Shown piece by piece: positions 48,501 to 60,205 of a DNA stretch of 64,000 nt. Source of the stretch: Anolis sagrei (Eukaryota; Chordata; Lepidosauria; Squamata; Anolidae). Made by a program: the position numbers and the translations under genes. The DNA lies in assembly GCF_037176765.1 (NCBI RefSeq), contig NC_090026.1:133755252-133819251 (forward strand), given 5' to 3'. Below the pieces are notes generated by a model that saw nothing but the letters and a program-made list of their open reading frames with translations, made no database searches and had not been told where the DNA came from. Each line of letters opens with the position of its first letter. Position 1 is the stretch's first letter.

Positions 48501-49565
48501 CTGACAGCTACTAAGTTACAGGCACACCTGCTTATATAGAACTGCAGCTTTTCATAGAATCCTAGAAGAGTTGGAAGAGACCTGGTGGGCCATCCAGTCC
48601 AACCCCATAATGCCTACCGCATATTGTGAGGCCTTCTCACAGACTGAGACCTTTCTCTCACTGAGGTTTACCTCAGACCGACAGCTACTAAGCTACAGTA
48701 CTTCAGCTTTGTATAGAATCCTAGAGTTGGAAGAGATTTGGTGGACCATCCAGTCCAACACCAGAATGCCTACCTCACATTGTGAGGCCTCCTCACAGAC
48801 TGAGACCTTTCTCTCACTGAGGATTACCTCAGACAACACCTACTAAGCTACAGTACTGCAGCTTTGTATAGAATCCTAGAGTTGGAAGAGACCTGGTGGG
48901 CCATCCAGTCCAACCCCATAATGCCTACCTCACACTGTGAGGCCTTCTCACAGACTGAGACCTTTCTATCACTGAGGTTTTTCTCAGACTGACAGCTACT
49001 AAGGTATGGGCACACCTGCTTATATAGAACTGAGTTGGAAGAAACCTGGTGGGCCATCCAGTCCAACCCCATAATGCCTACCTCACACTGTGAGGCCTTC
49101 TCACAGACTGAGACCTTTCTATCACTGAGGTTTTTCTCAGACTGACAGCTACTAAGGTATGGGCACACCTGCTTATATAGAACGGAGTTGGCAGAGACCT
49201 GGTGGGTCATACAGTCCAACCCCTTAATGCCTACCTCACACAGTGAGGCCTTTTCACAAACTGAGACCTTTCTCCAACTGAGGTCTCCCTCAGACTTACA
49301 GCTACTAAGGTACAGGCACACCTGCTTATATAGAACTGAGTTGGAAGAGACCTGGTGGGCGATCCAATCCAATCCCATAATGACTTCCTCACACTGTGAG
49401 ACCTTCTCACAGGCTGAGACCTTTCTCCCACTGAGGTTTACCTCAGACTGACAGCTACTAAGGTACAGGCACACCTGCTTATATAGAACTGCAGGTTTTC
49501 ATATAATCCTAGAAGAGTTGGAAAAGATCTGGTGGGCCATTCAGTCCAACCCCATAATGCCTTCC
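45560..49565 (-). repeat. ~173-bp satellite, block 4, minus orientation, with higher-order repeats
   Basis: About 24 core + CR1-end monomers. Multi-monomer blocks repeat almost identically: landmarks at 46766, 47890 and 49188 are 1,124 and 1,298 bp apart, and the 174-bp difference is one extra monomer (about 48150-48325). Confidence 0.95.
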
Positions 49566-49745
49566 TCATACTGTGAGGCCATCAAAGCCTCCAAAGAAGG
49601 AGCCTCCACCACACTTCAGGGCAGAGAGTTCCACTGCTGAACAGCTCTCTCTCATAGTCAGGAAGTTCTTGTATGCCTCTCTGAGTCCACTTTGGAGTGA
49701 GAAGGGCGGCATATAAATCTCATAAATACATAAATAAATAAATCA
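49566..49745. mobile_element. CR1 minus-strand fragment, then a LINE 3' end
   Basis: 49570-49670 has AAGAAGGAGCCTCCACCACA and AGTCAGGAAGTTCTTG (CR1, minus). 49672-49745 has CTGAGTCCACTTTGGAGTGA, GGCGGCATATAAATC and an (AAAT)n tail (plus-strand L2/CR1-group 3' end). Confidence 0.75.
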
Positions 49746-50639
49746 GGTTCATAAGGGCGGGGGACAGGATTGCATTGGACCCCCCCCTCCCCTTAAATCC
49801 CTCTCATTGGTTCCTTGGTGGGTCAGTCCGGCTGGACTCTGGATCCCAAGGAAGATTGGGGTGCCCCTCTCCCTTTGCATTGAGGTGCATCGGAGGAGGA
49901 GGAGGAGGAAGAGGGTCTTTGGGCAGGAGAGGGGCCATCTTCCTCCTGCAGCCCCCCCCCCCCCCCAAACCTCCTTCAACCCAGAGTCTCCGTCCGGCCT
50001 CCCTCTTCAATGATTTTGAGCATTTGTTTTGAGCGGCTGCCAGATTTCTGGGGCCTCTTGGAATTCTCTCCTCCTTCCTGCCTGTCCCCGGCGCTCTTGT
50101 TTTCCTTCTTTTCTTTCCTTCTTTCTTTCTTTCTCTCTTTCTTTCTGGGGGATTTCAGGACCCTCGGAGCCTGAACGCCATCCAAAACCAGGAATGCAAC
50201 CGGACCCCTCCCTGGAGCGTCCACCTCTTCCTCGGGCCTTCTGTCCATGCTCAGGAGGGGCCAATCTTGCAATCCGTGCGTGCCCGAACACAGACGCCCT
50301 TGAGCGCAGAACCTCTCGGAGGGGCACGCAGCCCTGATTAGGCCCAAGTCAAACACCGGCTGAGCCCACGGAGGAGATTAGGAGGCCCTTCAAAGGAGGC
50401 CGGGGCCCTTTGCAGTGGCCGGAGTGGGGGGGGGGGGGTTGGGGGGGCAGGCTCACCTTATCCAGCCAGATAACAGGTGGAGGGAGGCAGCGCAAGGACG
50501 GGCTCTCAAGGGCACGCAGGGCACAGAGTTGGACCGTTTTTGCATTGTCGTAAACCTGGGGAGGGCCCCTGAAGGGCTTTGGGAAGGGGCCCCACAATGG
50601 GGTATGCATTGCCCCTCCTTGGGTTGAAAGGATGCCCCA
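49746..50639. other. Unassigned stretch with polypyrimidine run and poly-C/poly-G
   Basis: A (CTTT)n tract at about 50103-50145, a C run at 49952-49965 and a G run at 50427-50436. No gene recognised. Confidence 0.5.
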
Positions 50640-50862
50640 TTGACGAACATTAGGAAGAGTTTCCAGGTGGAAGGAGGGCTTTTCTGCAGCAGAATCCGCT
50701 TCTGCCTGGGAGTCAGTCCAGGGGAGTCTCCTTTGGGGGGAGTTCTGAAACAGAGACCTGGCGGCCATCTGCCGGGAGGGCTTGGGTGGTGCCTTCCTGC
50801 TTGGCAGAAGAGTCTGGACTGGATGACCTTTGGGGCCCCTTCCAACTCCAAAGGTAAAGGTT
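50640..50862 (+). mobile_element. CR1 3' end fragment, plus strand
   Basis: GACGAACATTAGGAAGAGTT, GGCGGCCATCTGCCGGGAGG, TGGACTGGATGACCTTTGGG, CTTCCAACTCC. Confidence 0.85.
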
Positions 50863-50869
50863 TCTGGTT

Positions 50870-51610
50870 TGTTCTAGGTTTTTCCAGACTATATGGCCAT
50901 GTTCTAGAGCAGGGGTCAGGAACCTTCGGCCCTCCAGGTGTGATGGACTTCAACTCCCAGAATTCCTTGAGGCTCGGCATTCGCCCCAAAGGCTTACCTT
51001 GGCCTCAAGGAATTGTGGGAGTTGAAGTCCACCACACCTGGAGGGCCGAAGGTTCCCCATGCCTGTTCTAGAGGCATATTTTCTCCTGACGTTTCGCCTG
51101 CATCTATGGCAAGCATCCTCAGAGGTAGTGGGGTCTGTTGGAACTAGGAAAAAGGGTTGATATATCTGTGGAATGATGACCAGGGTGGGGCAAAGGACTC
51201 TTGTCTACTGGAGCTAGGGGAGAATGTTTCAACTTACCACCTTGATTAGCATATAATGGCCTGACAGTGCCTGGAGCACACTTTTGTTGAGAGGTGATTA
51301 GATGTCCTTGTTTGTTTTCGGGCTATATGGCCATGTTCTAGAGGCATTCTCTCCTGACGTTTCACCCGCATCTATGGCAAGCATCCTCAGAGGTAGTGAG
51401 GTCTGTTGGAACTAGGAAAATTGGGTTTATATATCTGTGGAATACCCAGGGTGGGACAAAGGACTCTTGTCTGCTGGAGCTAGGTGTGAATGTTTCAACT
51501 TACCACCTTGATTAGCATATAATGGCCTGACAGTGCCTGGAGGAATCTCTAAAATTACAACAGCAAAACAACAGAGAGTAAACAATCAGGCACATCTAAT
51601 CACCTCTCAA
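50870..51610 (+). mobile_element. 'TTTTTCGGGCTATATGGCC' family repeat, two partial copies
   Basis: Copy a at 50870-51300, interrupted by a MITE, and copy b at 51312-51610. Both run from ATATGGCCATGTTCTAGAGG through GGCAAGCATCCTCAGAGGTA to TGATTAGCATATAATGGCCT and TGAGAGGTGATTAG. Class not assigned. Confidence 0.65.
50910..51065. mobile_element. 156-bp hAT MITE with perfect 8-bp target duplication
   Basis: Ends CAGGGGTCAGGAACCTTCGG / inverse of CCGAAGGTTCCCCATGCCTG. Flanked by TTCTAGAG at 50902-50909 and 51066-51073, 8 of 8. The two arms pair over most of their length. It splits the host repeat cleanly. Confidence 0.93.
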
Positions 51611-51639
51611 CAAAAGATTCCCCCAGGCACTGCATGCAT

Positions 51640-51705
51640 TATTTTGAGTCGCCTGAGGGCTGAGAAAAGCAGCATATAAATAAAGTAAATAAATAATAAA
51701 TACAT
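51640..51705 (+). mobile_element. LINE 3' end scrap
   Basis: TTTTGAGTCGCCTGAGGGCT, GCAGCATATAAATAAAG and an (AAAT)n tail. Confidence 0.6.
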
Positions 51706-51734
51706 TATTTGCAGATACATCACAAAGTCCTAAA

Positions 51735-52056
51735 CGTGTGATCCAATACAACAGCCAGCAGAGTAGCCTGGTTTGCTGTGGACCCGTCGTGTTGCGCATC
51801 AAATAATAATAATAATAATAATAGTGATTGGCACACTGGGTGCAGTGCCTAGAGACCTTGGCCTGCACTTAAAAACAATTGGTGCTGACCAAATCCCCAT
51901 CTGCTAGCTGCAAAAGGCCACCTTACTGAGATCGGCACGCATTATTCGCCGATACATCACACAGTCCTAGACACTTGGGAAGGGTCCGATGTGGGATCCA
52001 ATTCAACAGCCAGCAGAGTGACCTTGTTTGCTGTGGACTCATCTTGTTGTCTTTCA

Positions 52057-52107
<51 letters not shown>

Positions 52108-52428
52108 GCATTTGACTCACTGCCACATTGTTGGATCATCAAATGTCTAGATGTCATTGGGGTTTGTGAAAATATTAGAACAAGCCAGTAAAGGTGGTCC
52201 CAGTGGTGACTGGTACGCTGGGTGCAGTGCCTGAAGACCCTGGCCTGCAATTGGCGCTGACAAAATTGCCACCTGCCAGCTGCAAAAGGCCACCTGACTC
52301 GGATCTGCACACATTATATGCTGATACATTACACAGTCCTACACACTTGGGAAGTGTCCGACGTGTGATGCAATACAACGGGCAGCAGAGTGACTTTGTT
52401 TGCTGTGGACTCATCTTGTTGTGTTTCC

Positions 52429-52483
<55 letters not shown>

Positions 52484-52486
52484 CAG
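51735..52486 (+). mobile_element. Chain of three R4/Dong-like 3' ends linked by (TAA)n
   Basis: Ends at about 51735-51805, 51823-52060 and 52195-52432, each followed by (TAA)n of 6 to about 18 units. Same element as at 17.1-17.6 kb. Between the last two (52110-52190) lies KAFDSLPHCWIIKCLDVIGV, part of an RT-like frame, suggesting a longer element joined there. Confidence 0.65.
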
Positions 52487-52562
52487 TGATTCTACTTTCC
52501 TGCCTGGCAGAAGGGGGCTGGACTGGATGGCCTTTGGGGTCCCTTCCCACTCTCGGGTCCAG
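52485..52562 (+). mobile_element. CR1 3' end fragment
   Basis: TTTCCTGCCTGGCAGAAGGG, TGGACTGGATGGCCTTTGGG. Confidence 0.75.
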
Positions 52563-53636
52563 TGTGGCCCCTCCCTCACTTACCCCAGCCTTGGGGGGGG
52601 GTGTCCTGGGTGGGAGAGGGGGCAGCCATTGCACCACAAGGATGAGCAAGAGAATGGAGTGAGTGACCTCCTTCTCTCCCTGCGCCCCCTCTTTCCCAGC
52701 CTCCCCCCGGAATGGCCTGCCCTGAACTGCCTTCTGCCTTTCCGTCCACACTGAGCGCTGGAGACTCGGCCGGCCCTTGAACTCTTGACCCTCCATGAAG
52801 AGCCGCAGGTGAGTCAGACGGGCATCTGCAGCTGGACTGCAAGGGTGTGTGTGTGTGTGAGTGTGTGTGCATGACCCCTGATGCTGTGTTTTGGGGTGAT
52901 GGGAGGGTCTATCCGCCTGGAAGGGGTGTCTGTTTGTCTGCTGCCCCCTCCTCACTTTAAGGAGATCCTTTCACTGCAAACCAAGGCCGAAAGATGTTCC
53001 GAAAGATGACCCTTCTTTCTCTCCCCCCCCCCAAATGCACCATGCCTTTCTCATGGCGGGGGGGGGGAGAGATTCTGGGGGGTCTGCCTTGCCTTTTGCA
53101 AGAGGGGCCAGACTGGATGCCCTTAGTTTGCCTGCAACTTTGTGGCTGGCATCCGGAAGCCTGCTGCTGCCTCTCTGCCAGGCCCACCTTGACCGGTCAG
53201 TCAGGGAGCATGTGCCCGTGTGCCTGCGCATGCCCCTCTGACCTGGCCGCAGGTACAGAGGTGACGCTCAGCAACACACAAGTGCCCCCCTTCCTCCCCC
53301 CCCCCCCCGCCCCCCACCGCCGTGCTTCCGGCCTCAGCAGCCTCTCCGCTCATTAGCCGGCCCCTCGTGGCGCCGGTGCCTTTGGTGTCGGCGGGAGACT
53401 TGTCCGGTGGCCAGGAAGGTCTGGCGGGGCGCAAGGGGAGGGGGTGAAGGGGGGTGGGCCTCTCCCCTTCCCTCCCCCTCCTTCCCTGCCTGGTGCCAGG
53501 CTGGCTCCAGAAGCTTCCAGGCTTCCCTCTTGGACGGTCCAGACCCTTCCCAAGACCATCCACGCAGATGCCGGTCAAGGGGTCAAGAGCCAAGGGCAGC
53601 ACGAGACCTTTGCTCTACATCATAGAACCATTAGAA
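52563..53636. other. GC-rich stretch with weak first-exon candidates
   Basis: CCATGAAGAGCCGCAG followed by donor GTGAGTC at 52809 could end a short exon. Also (GT)n at 52844-52869 and poly-C near 53291. No conserved coding found, so any exon call here is speculative. Confidence 0.3.
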
Positions 53637-55050
53637 TCTATGTAATGTTAGTTTGTGGGATGAACAGAACTCAAAATCCACTGGACGAATTGACTCCAAA
53701 GTTGGACACAAGACACCTAACAATCCAATAAGTGTCCATCACCCATAAACACACACATACGCACACGCACGCACACAAAACCCCAGTGGAGCAGATTTAA
53801 AAAACCCCAAAGTACACATACACTCATATACATATGCACATGCACACATTCATACACACACACACACGTATATATATGCACAAACACACACAAATATACA
53901 CACATACACACACACACATATACACATACACTCATATACATATGTACATGCACACATTCATACACACATATATACACCTACACTCATATACATATGCATA
54001 TGCACACATTCATACACACACACACGTATATATATGCACAAACACACACAAATATACACACATACACACACATATATACACGTACACTCATATACATATG
54101 CATATGCACACATTCATACACACACACGCATATATATGCACAAACACACACAAATATACACACATACACACACACATATATACACATACACTCATATACA
54201 TATGTACATGCACACATTCATACACACACAAACACAAATATGCACAAACACAGACAAATATACACATATGCACACATTCATACACACACACATATATACA
54301 CCTACACTCATATACATATGCACATGCACACATTCATACACACGCATGTATATATATATATGCACAAATATACACATATGCACACATACATATACATATT
54401 ACACACATATATACACATGCACACACACATATATACACATACATATATACACACACAGATATGCATATAGACAAGCACACACATATACACAATATGCATG
54501 TACACATATAAACACACAAATACACACACATATACACACACACACATATATACACCCACACATATATACGCAAACACACATATATATACACAAATATACA
54601 CACACATATATATATACACAAAATCCCAGCGGAGCAGACTTCAAAACCCAAAAAATACACTATGTATGCATATACACATACACTCATATACATATTCACA
54701 TGCACACATTCATACACACACACATATATAATATATATATGCACAAACACACACAAATATACACATATACACACATGCATATACATACACACATATATAC
54801 ACATGCACACACACACATATATATACATACATACATACATATATACACACAGATATGCATATAGACAAGCACACATATACACAATATGCATGTACACATA
54901 TAAACACACAAATACACAAACATATACACACACACACATATATACACCCACGTATACATATAAGCCAACATACATATATACACATATATACACACACAAA
55001 ACACATGTACAGAGATTGGGCCACAGCAACGCGTGGCAGGGGACGGCTAG
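53637..55050 (+). mobile_element. Helitron 1, with (CA)n/(TATACACA)n interior
   Basis: 5' end TCTATGTAATGTTAG preceded by A. Conserved block GAACTCAAAATCCACTGGAC. 3' hairpin GCCACAGCAACGCGTGGC, terminus GGCTAG, then T: the Helitron A|T insertion rule. The interior is ~1.2 kb of CA/TATA repeats holding two copies of CCCAGTGGAGCAGATTT / CCCAGCGGAGCAGACTT. No Rep/helicase frame, so non-autonomous. Confidence 0.85.
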
Positions 55051-55053
55051 TAA

Positions 55054-55304
55054 TCTATATAAATACAAATGTCATGTTTGTTTGTGGGATTAACACAACT
55101 CTAAAACCGCTGGATGAATGGACACCAAATTTGGACACAAGACACCTCTCAGGCCAACAAGTGACCATCACTCAGAAAAACACTGGCAAACACAGCAGAA
55201 GGGACTTAAAAAGCACATGCGCAACACATGCGCAACATCATACACACACACACGAAGCACATACACAGACTGGGCCGCAGCAATGCATGGCAAGGGATGG
55301 CTAG
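55054..55304 (+). mobile_element. Helitron 2, complete 251-bp non-autonomous copy
   Basis: Starts TCTATATAAATACAAATGTC preceded by A and ends GGCCGCAGCAATGCATGGC hairpin, GGGATGGCTAG, then T. Lies three bases after Helitron 1 in the same orientation. Confidence 0.88.
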
Positions 55305-56500
55305 TTCTACACAGTTGCATAGGACATACGGGATGCGTAGCAAAGATAGGCAACAAGCATGTGGTCAGAGAGGGGTCCTTCTGAGCGACTGCCCTTTGAC
55401 TTTGCCCTTTCCTTTGCCCCCTTCTTCCTTCTTCCTGGGTTTCCTGACTGGGTGCTGACCTCAGAGTCCTGCTGCCCCCCCCCCAAATATACCTGGTGGT
55501 CTTCCTCCTTCCACCCACCCACCTGAAGGCCCCTGCTGTGGTCAATCCTGTAGTGTCCAGCTCCAGACCCTTCCTGAGCCCATCCAGAGAGACTCCGTCC
55601 AAGTGGGCAAGTGTCCATTAGTGTCCAGTCAGTGCCCAGAGGCGAGGGCGGCATGGGGGGTCCACGGAGGGACGGCCTGCAGGACATTGGAGGGGTCTTG
55701 GGGAAGGTCTGGCCGGCCGGCACCCCTCCCTCTCCTTTTGTGCAACGCTGCGGTCAGGTCAGGGGCCGGGCAGGGCAATCACCTCCGGTCAGGGCCGTGG
55801 GGAGGGGTCAAGGCGGCAACCCTGGCATTAGTGGGATGTGGTCTGCCACTGGGGCCTAGTCCACTCCCTTTGTGCGCATTTGGGGGCAGGTGGGGGGCTG
55901 TAATTGGCCTTGATGGGAGTGTGTGGTTTGTGCGGGGGGGGGCAGAGGGATCCTGCCCCCACCCACAACAATTACCCACACCCACTGCCTTCCCCATGGA
56001 AGAAAAGCATTTCCCTGTCAGTCCTTTGAGCTATTTGAGGGTGAATGCTTTATTGTGGTTCCCCTGAAGACCCCCCCCCCCCCCAATATTGTAAAGGCCC
56101 CAGTTGCAGGTGAAGGGTGACTCTTCCCCCCCCCCCCCCCAAATATTCAGTGGGGCGCCATCGGAATGCGGTTCCGTTCACTGTTGGCCTCTTGCAAGAC
56201 CGTCTCCGGGGTGTTTTGTTTGTTTGTGTGTGTGTGTGTGTGTATAAGGGTGGGTTGTCCTACCTGTCCGAAAGGGGCGTGCCCTCAACCCCCCCCCCCA
56301 CCTGGGGATCCAGACCCCTCTAGGGTCAGCTTGGAATGGGGTGATTTGGCCTGGGGAGGGAGGGGCCTAGCAATAAAGCAACAAGTCTTGCTGCTGACCC
56401 CCCCCCCCATATCCCCCCCCCCCAAGGTCTTGGCTTTCCTCAAAGGGGTCCTGAAAGGGAGATTTGGGGTGCCTGTGTTTTGCTCTTCCTCGCTGGCAAA
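55305..56500. other. Unassigned stretch with homopolymer C runs
   Basis: C runs near 55475, 56071, 56127, 56291 and 56400 and a (GT)n at 56224-56243. Short frames without recognisable domains. Confidence 0.5.
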
Positions 56501-57892
56501 CGTGGAATCCTCAGTGGCACAATGAGTTAAAGCCTTGTGCCAGCAGGAATGATGACCACAAGGTCGGTGGTTTGAATCTGAGGAGCAGGGTGAGCTCCTG
56601 TCTGTCAGCTCTAGCTGGGTGAGCTCCTGTCCATCAGCTCTAGCTTCTCATGCATAGACATGAAAGAAGCCTCCCATGGCTTGGTAAAATATCAAAACAT
56701 CTGGGCAATGTCCCCTGGGCAACGTCCTTGCAGACAGCCAGTTCTCTCCCACCAGAAGCGACTTGCAGTTCCTCAAGTCACTCCCACCAGAAGTTTCTCA
56801 AGTCACTCCTGACCCAAGAAAAAATATATTAAATTATATTATATTAATCCCCTGGGCAACCTCCTTGCAGACAGCCTATTCTCTCACACCAGAAGTGACT
56901 TGCAGTTTCTCAAGTCGCTCCTGATCCGAGAAAAAAATTATATTATATTATATTATATTATATTATATTATATTATATTATTATATTGATCCCCTGGGCA
57001 ACGTCCATGCAGACAGCCAATTCTCTCACACCAGAAGTGACTTGCAGTTTCTCAAGTCGCTCCTGATCCAAGAAAAAAATTATACTATATTATATTATAT
57101 TATATTATATTATATTATATTATATTATATTATTATATTAATCCCCTGGGCAACCTCCTTGCAGACAGCCAATTCTCTCACACCAGAAGTGACTTGCAGT
57201 TTCTCAAGTCGCTCCTGATCCGAGAAAAAAATTATATTACCGTATATAAGACGACTGGGTGTATAAGACGACTCCCAACTTTTCCAGTTAAAATATAGAG
57301 TTAAGACGACTCCCATGCATAAGACTACACCCGCGTATAAGACGACCCCTGACTTTTGAGAAGATTTTCTTGGATTAAAAAGTAGTCTTATACACCAGAA
57401 AATACTGTATATTATATTATATTATTATATTATATTGATCCCCTGGGCAACCTCCTTGCAGACAGCCAATTCTCTCACACCAGAAGTGACTTGCAGTTTC
57501 TCAAGTCGCTCCTGATCCAAGAAAAAAATTATATTATATTATATTATATTATATTATATTATTATATTATATTGATCCCCTGGGCAATGTCCTTGCAGAC
57601 AGCCAATTCTCTCACACCAGAAGTGACTTGCAGTTTCTCAAGTCGCTCCTGTTCCGAGAAAAAAATTATATTATATTATATTATATTATATTATTATATT
57701 ATATTGATCCCCTGGGCAACGTCCTTGCAGACAGCCAATTCTCTCACACCAGAAGTGACTTGCAGTTTCTCAAGAAAAAAAATTATATTATATTATAATG
57801 GTCCCCTGGGCAATGTCCTTACAGACAGCCCATTCTCTCACCCTAGAAGCGTCTTGCAGTTTCTCAAGTGACTCCTGACACGAAAGAAAAAA
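56501..57892 (+). repeat. SINE followed by a tandem array of ~8 SINE tails with (TATTA)n spacers
   Basis: A full SINE (head from 56508) ends near 56820. Its 3' ~90 bp then repeats at about 56850, 56990, 57140, 57435, 57575, 57705 and 57800: CCCCTGGGCAA..., CTCTCACACCAGAAGTGACT, TTTCTCAAGTCGCTCCTGAT, then AAAAAA and (TATTA)n. No heads recur inside the array. Confidence 0.92.
57239..57412. mobile_element. TIR element nested in the SINE-tail array
   Basis: Ends ACCGTATATAAGACGACTGG / inverse of GTCTTATACACC...AATACTGTA. Carries TATAAGACGAC-type words five times. Non-coding, class uncertain. Confidence 0.55.
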
Positions 57893-58120
57893 GAAGTGGC
57901 AAAGGTATTAGAGATTTGGCAGGCAGGCTGGAGGTTGTTTGGGCAGTGGAGCCGGGAGCTGGAACAAAGAGGGGCGAGGTGCCGGGAGCCCTCCCCCTTG
58001 CCCCCTCCCTCTCTGGCCACTCAGGTATAAAGGGCGGCCGGTCAGGAGTCTTGTCTGCTGAGAGCACTGCTGCAGGAAGGAAGGAAGGAAGGAAGGCAGG
58101 CCGGCCGATGGTGGGCAGGT
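57893..58120 (+). promoter_or_regulatory. TATA-box candidate promoter with short ATG exon
   Basis: TATAAAGGG at 58026. About 30 bp downstream begins GTCTTGTCTGCTGAGAGCAC, with ATG GTG GGC AG at 58108 and a donor GTGAGG at 58119. It would encode only MVGR before splicing. SLC4A2 in mammals uses alternative promoters with very short unique N-termini, so this could be one. No direct support. Confidence 0.35.
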
Positions 58121-58439
58121 GAGGGCCTTGGGTGGAGGGCTTGGGGGGGGGGTCAGCAGCCTGTCTCTTCTCCCCTCCCTCCCCTCCCCTCTGCTGTTGC
58201 CCCACAGAACTCTGCCTGGGAGGGAGGGGGGGGTCCCAGACCCATCCTGAGCGCTGCTGCCAAGACCCCTGCTTTCCTGCCCAAGGCTCCTTCCTGGACT
58301 GGTTGGGGTTTGCCCTCCTGCCTGGGAGAGAGAAGGGCACTCTGCACGCGCTCCAAAGGCTGCAGACCTCCTCTCTTTGGGTGGAAGTGCATGGCCAGAG
58401 ACCCTCCCATTGGGCCCCTGCCAGACTCTTTGCTTGGCC

Positions 58440-60205
58440 TTGCATCCCTCGTCATCTACAGGTGCAAAGAGGAGGCATACAAACCACTCTTGGCACCTGC
58501 TTGGGCTTTCCATGGCAAACTGAGTAATGGCAATCTGGATTATTTGGGGAGAATGCCTGTGGTGCAAAAGGGAAACATGCAAACCACCTTTGGCACTTGC
58601 TTGAGCAGGGAAGGGCCCTCTGAGCATGCACAGAGCGGCTTTCCACGGCACATGGAGCAGCAGCAATCTGGATTATACGGGGGGAATGTCTGTGGTGCAA
58701 AGAGGAGGCATGCAAACTGCCCTTGGTGCCCATGTGTGCCCAGCTGCCACTTGAGCAGGGAAGGGCCATCTGAGCATGCACAGAGTGGCACCTGTATGTC
58801 CAGCTGCTGCTAGGCCAGGGAAGGGCCCTCTGAGCATGCACAGAGTGGCTTTCCACAGCAAACTGAGCAACAGCAATCTGGATTATTTGGGGAGAATGCC
58901 TGTGGTGCAAAGCAGAGGTGTGCAAACCGCCTTTAACACCTGTGTGCATCTGGCTGCTACTTGGGCAGGGAGGGGACCTCTGAGCATGCACAGAGTGGCT
59001 TTCCATGGCACACGGAATAGCAGCAATATGGATTATTAGGGGAGAATGCCTGTAGTGCAAAGGGGAGGCATTCAAACTGCCCTTGGTGCCCATGTGTGCC
59101 TAGCTGCCACTTGAGCAGGGAAGGGCCCTCTGAGCATGCACAGAGCGGCTTTCCATGGCAAACTGAGCAGCGGCAATCTGGATTATTTGAGGAAAATGCA
59201 AAGGGGAGGCGTGCAAACTGCCCTTGGTGCCCATGTGTGCCCAGCTGCTGCTAGGTCAGGGAAGGGCCCTCTAAGCATGCACAGAGTGACTTTCCACAGC
59301 AAACTGAGCAACAGCAATCTGGATTATTAGGGGAGAATGCCTGTGGTGCAAAGGGGAGGCATGCAAACTTCCCTTGGTGCCCATGTGTGCTCAGCTGCCA
59401 CTTGGGCAGGGAAGGGCCCTCTGAGCATGCACAGAGCAGCTTGGGAAGGGAAGGGCTGTCTGAGCATGCACAGAGTGGCTTTCCATGGCACACACAGCAG
59501 CAGGGATCTGGATTATTAGGGGAGAATGCAAAGGGGAGGCATGCAAACCGCCTTTGACACCTATGTGTGTCTGGCTGCCACTTAAGCAGGGAAGGGCCCT
59601 CTGAGCATGCACAGAGCAGCTTGGGCAGGGAAGGGCTGTCTGAGCATGCACAGAGCGGCTTTCCAGAGCACACAGCAGCAGCAGCAGCCATCTGGATTAT
59701 TACGGCAGAATGCAAAACACTTTTGACACCTATGTGTGCCTGGCTGCCACTTGGGCAGGGAAGGGCCCTCTGAACATGCACAGAGCAGCTTGGGCAGGGA
59801 AGGGCTGTCTGAGCATGCACAGAGCGGCTTTCCATGGCACACACAGCAGCAGGGATCTGGATTATTAGGGGAGAATGCAAAGGGGAGGCATGCAAAACGC
59901 CTTTGGCACCTATGTGTGTCTGGCTGCCACTTAAGCAGGGAAGGGCCCTCTGAGCATGCACAGAGCAGCTTGGGCAGGGAAGGGCTGTCTGAGCATGCAC
60001 AGAGCGGCTTTCCATGGCACACGGAGCAACGGCAATCTGGATTATTTGGGGAAAGTGGCTGTGGTGCAAAGGGGAGGCATGCAAACTGCCCTTGGAACCT
60101 ATTTGTGTCTGGCTGCTGCTAGGCCAGGGAAGAGCCCTCTGAGCATGCACAGAGCGGCTTTCTATGACACACGGAGCAACAGCAATCTGGATTATTTGGG
60201 GGAAG
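58440..60205. repeat. ~165-bp (variable) tandem array with GAGCATGCACAGAG words
   Basis: About 11 units with CTGAGCATGCACAGAGCGGC, TTTCCATGGCACACGGAGCA, GCAATCTGGATTATTTGGGG, GTGCAAAGGGGAGGCATGCA and a CAGCTGCCACTTG word. Several units have an extra short segment (GCAGCTTGGGCAGGGAAGGG). Frames up to 444 codons on the minus strand are artefacts. Single related words (GCACTCTGCACATGCTC) occur at about 12720 and 33473. Confidence 0.9.

Noticed and set aside
53834-55068. His/Thr/Tyr-rich and Cys/Val/Tyr-rich frames
   Set aside because: Translations of CA/TATA repeats inside Helitron 1.
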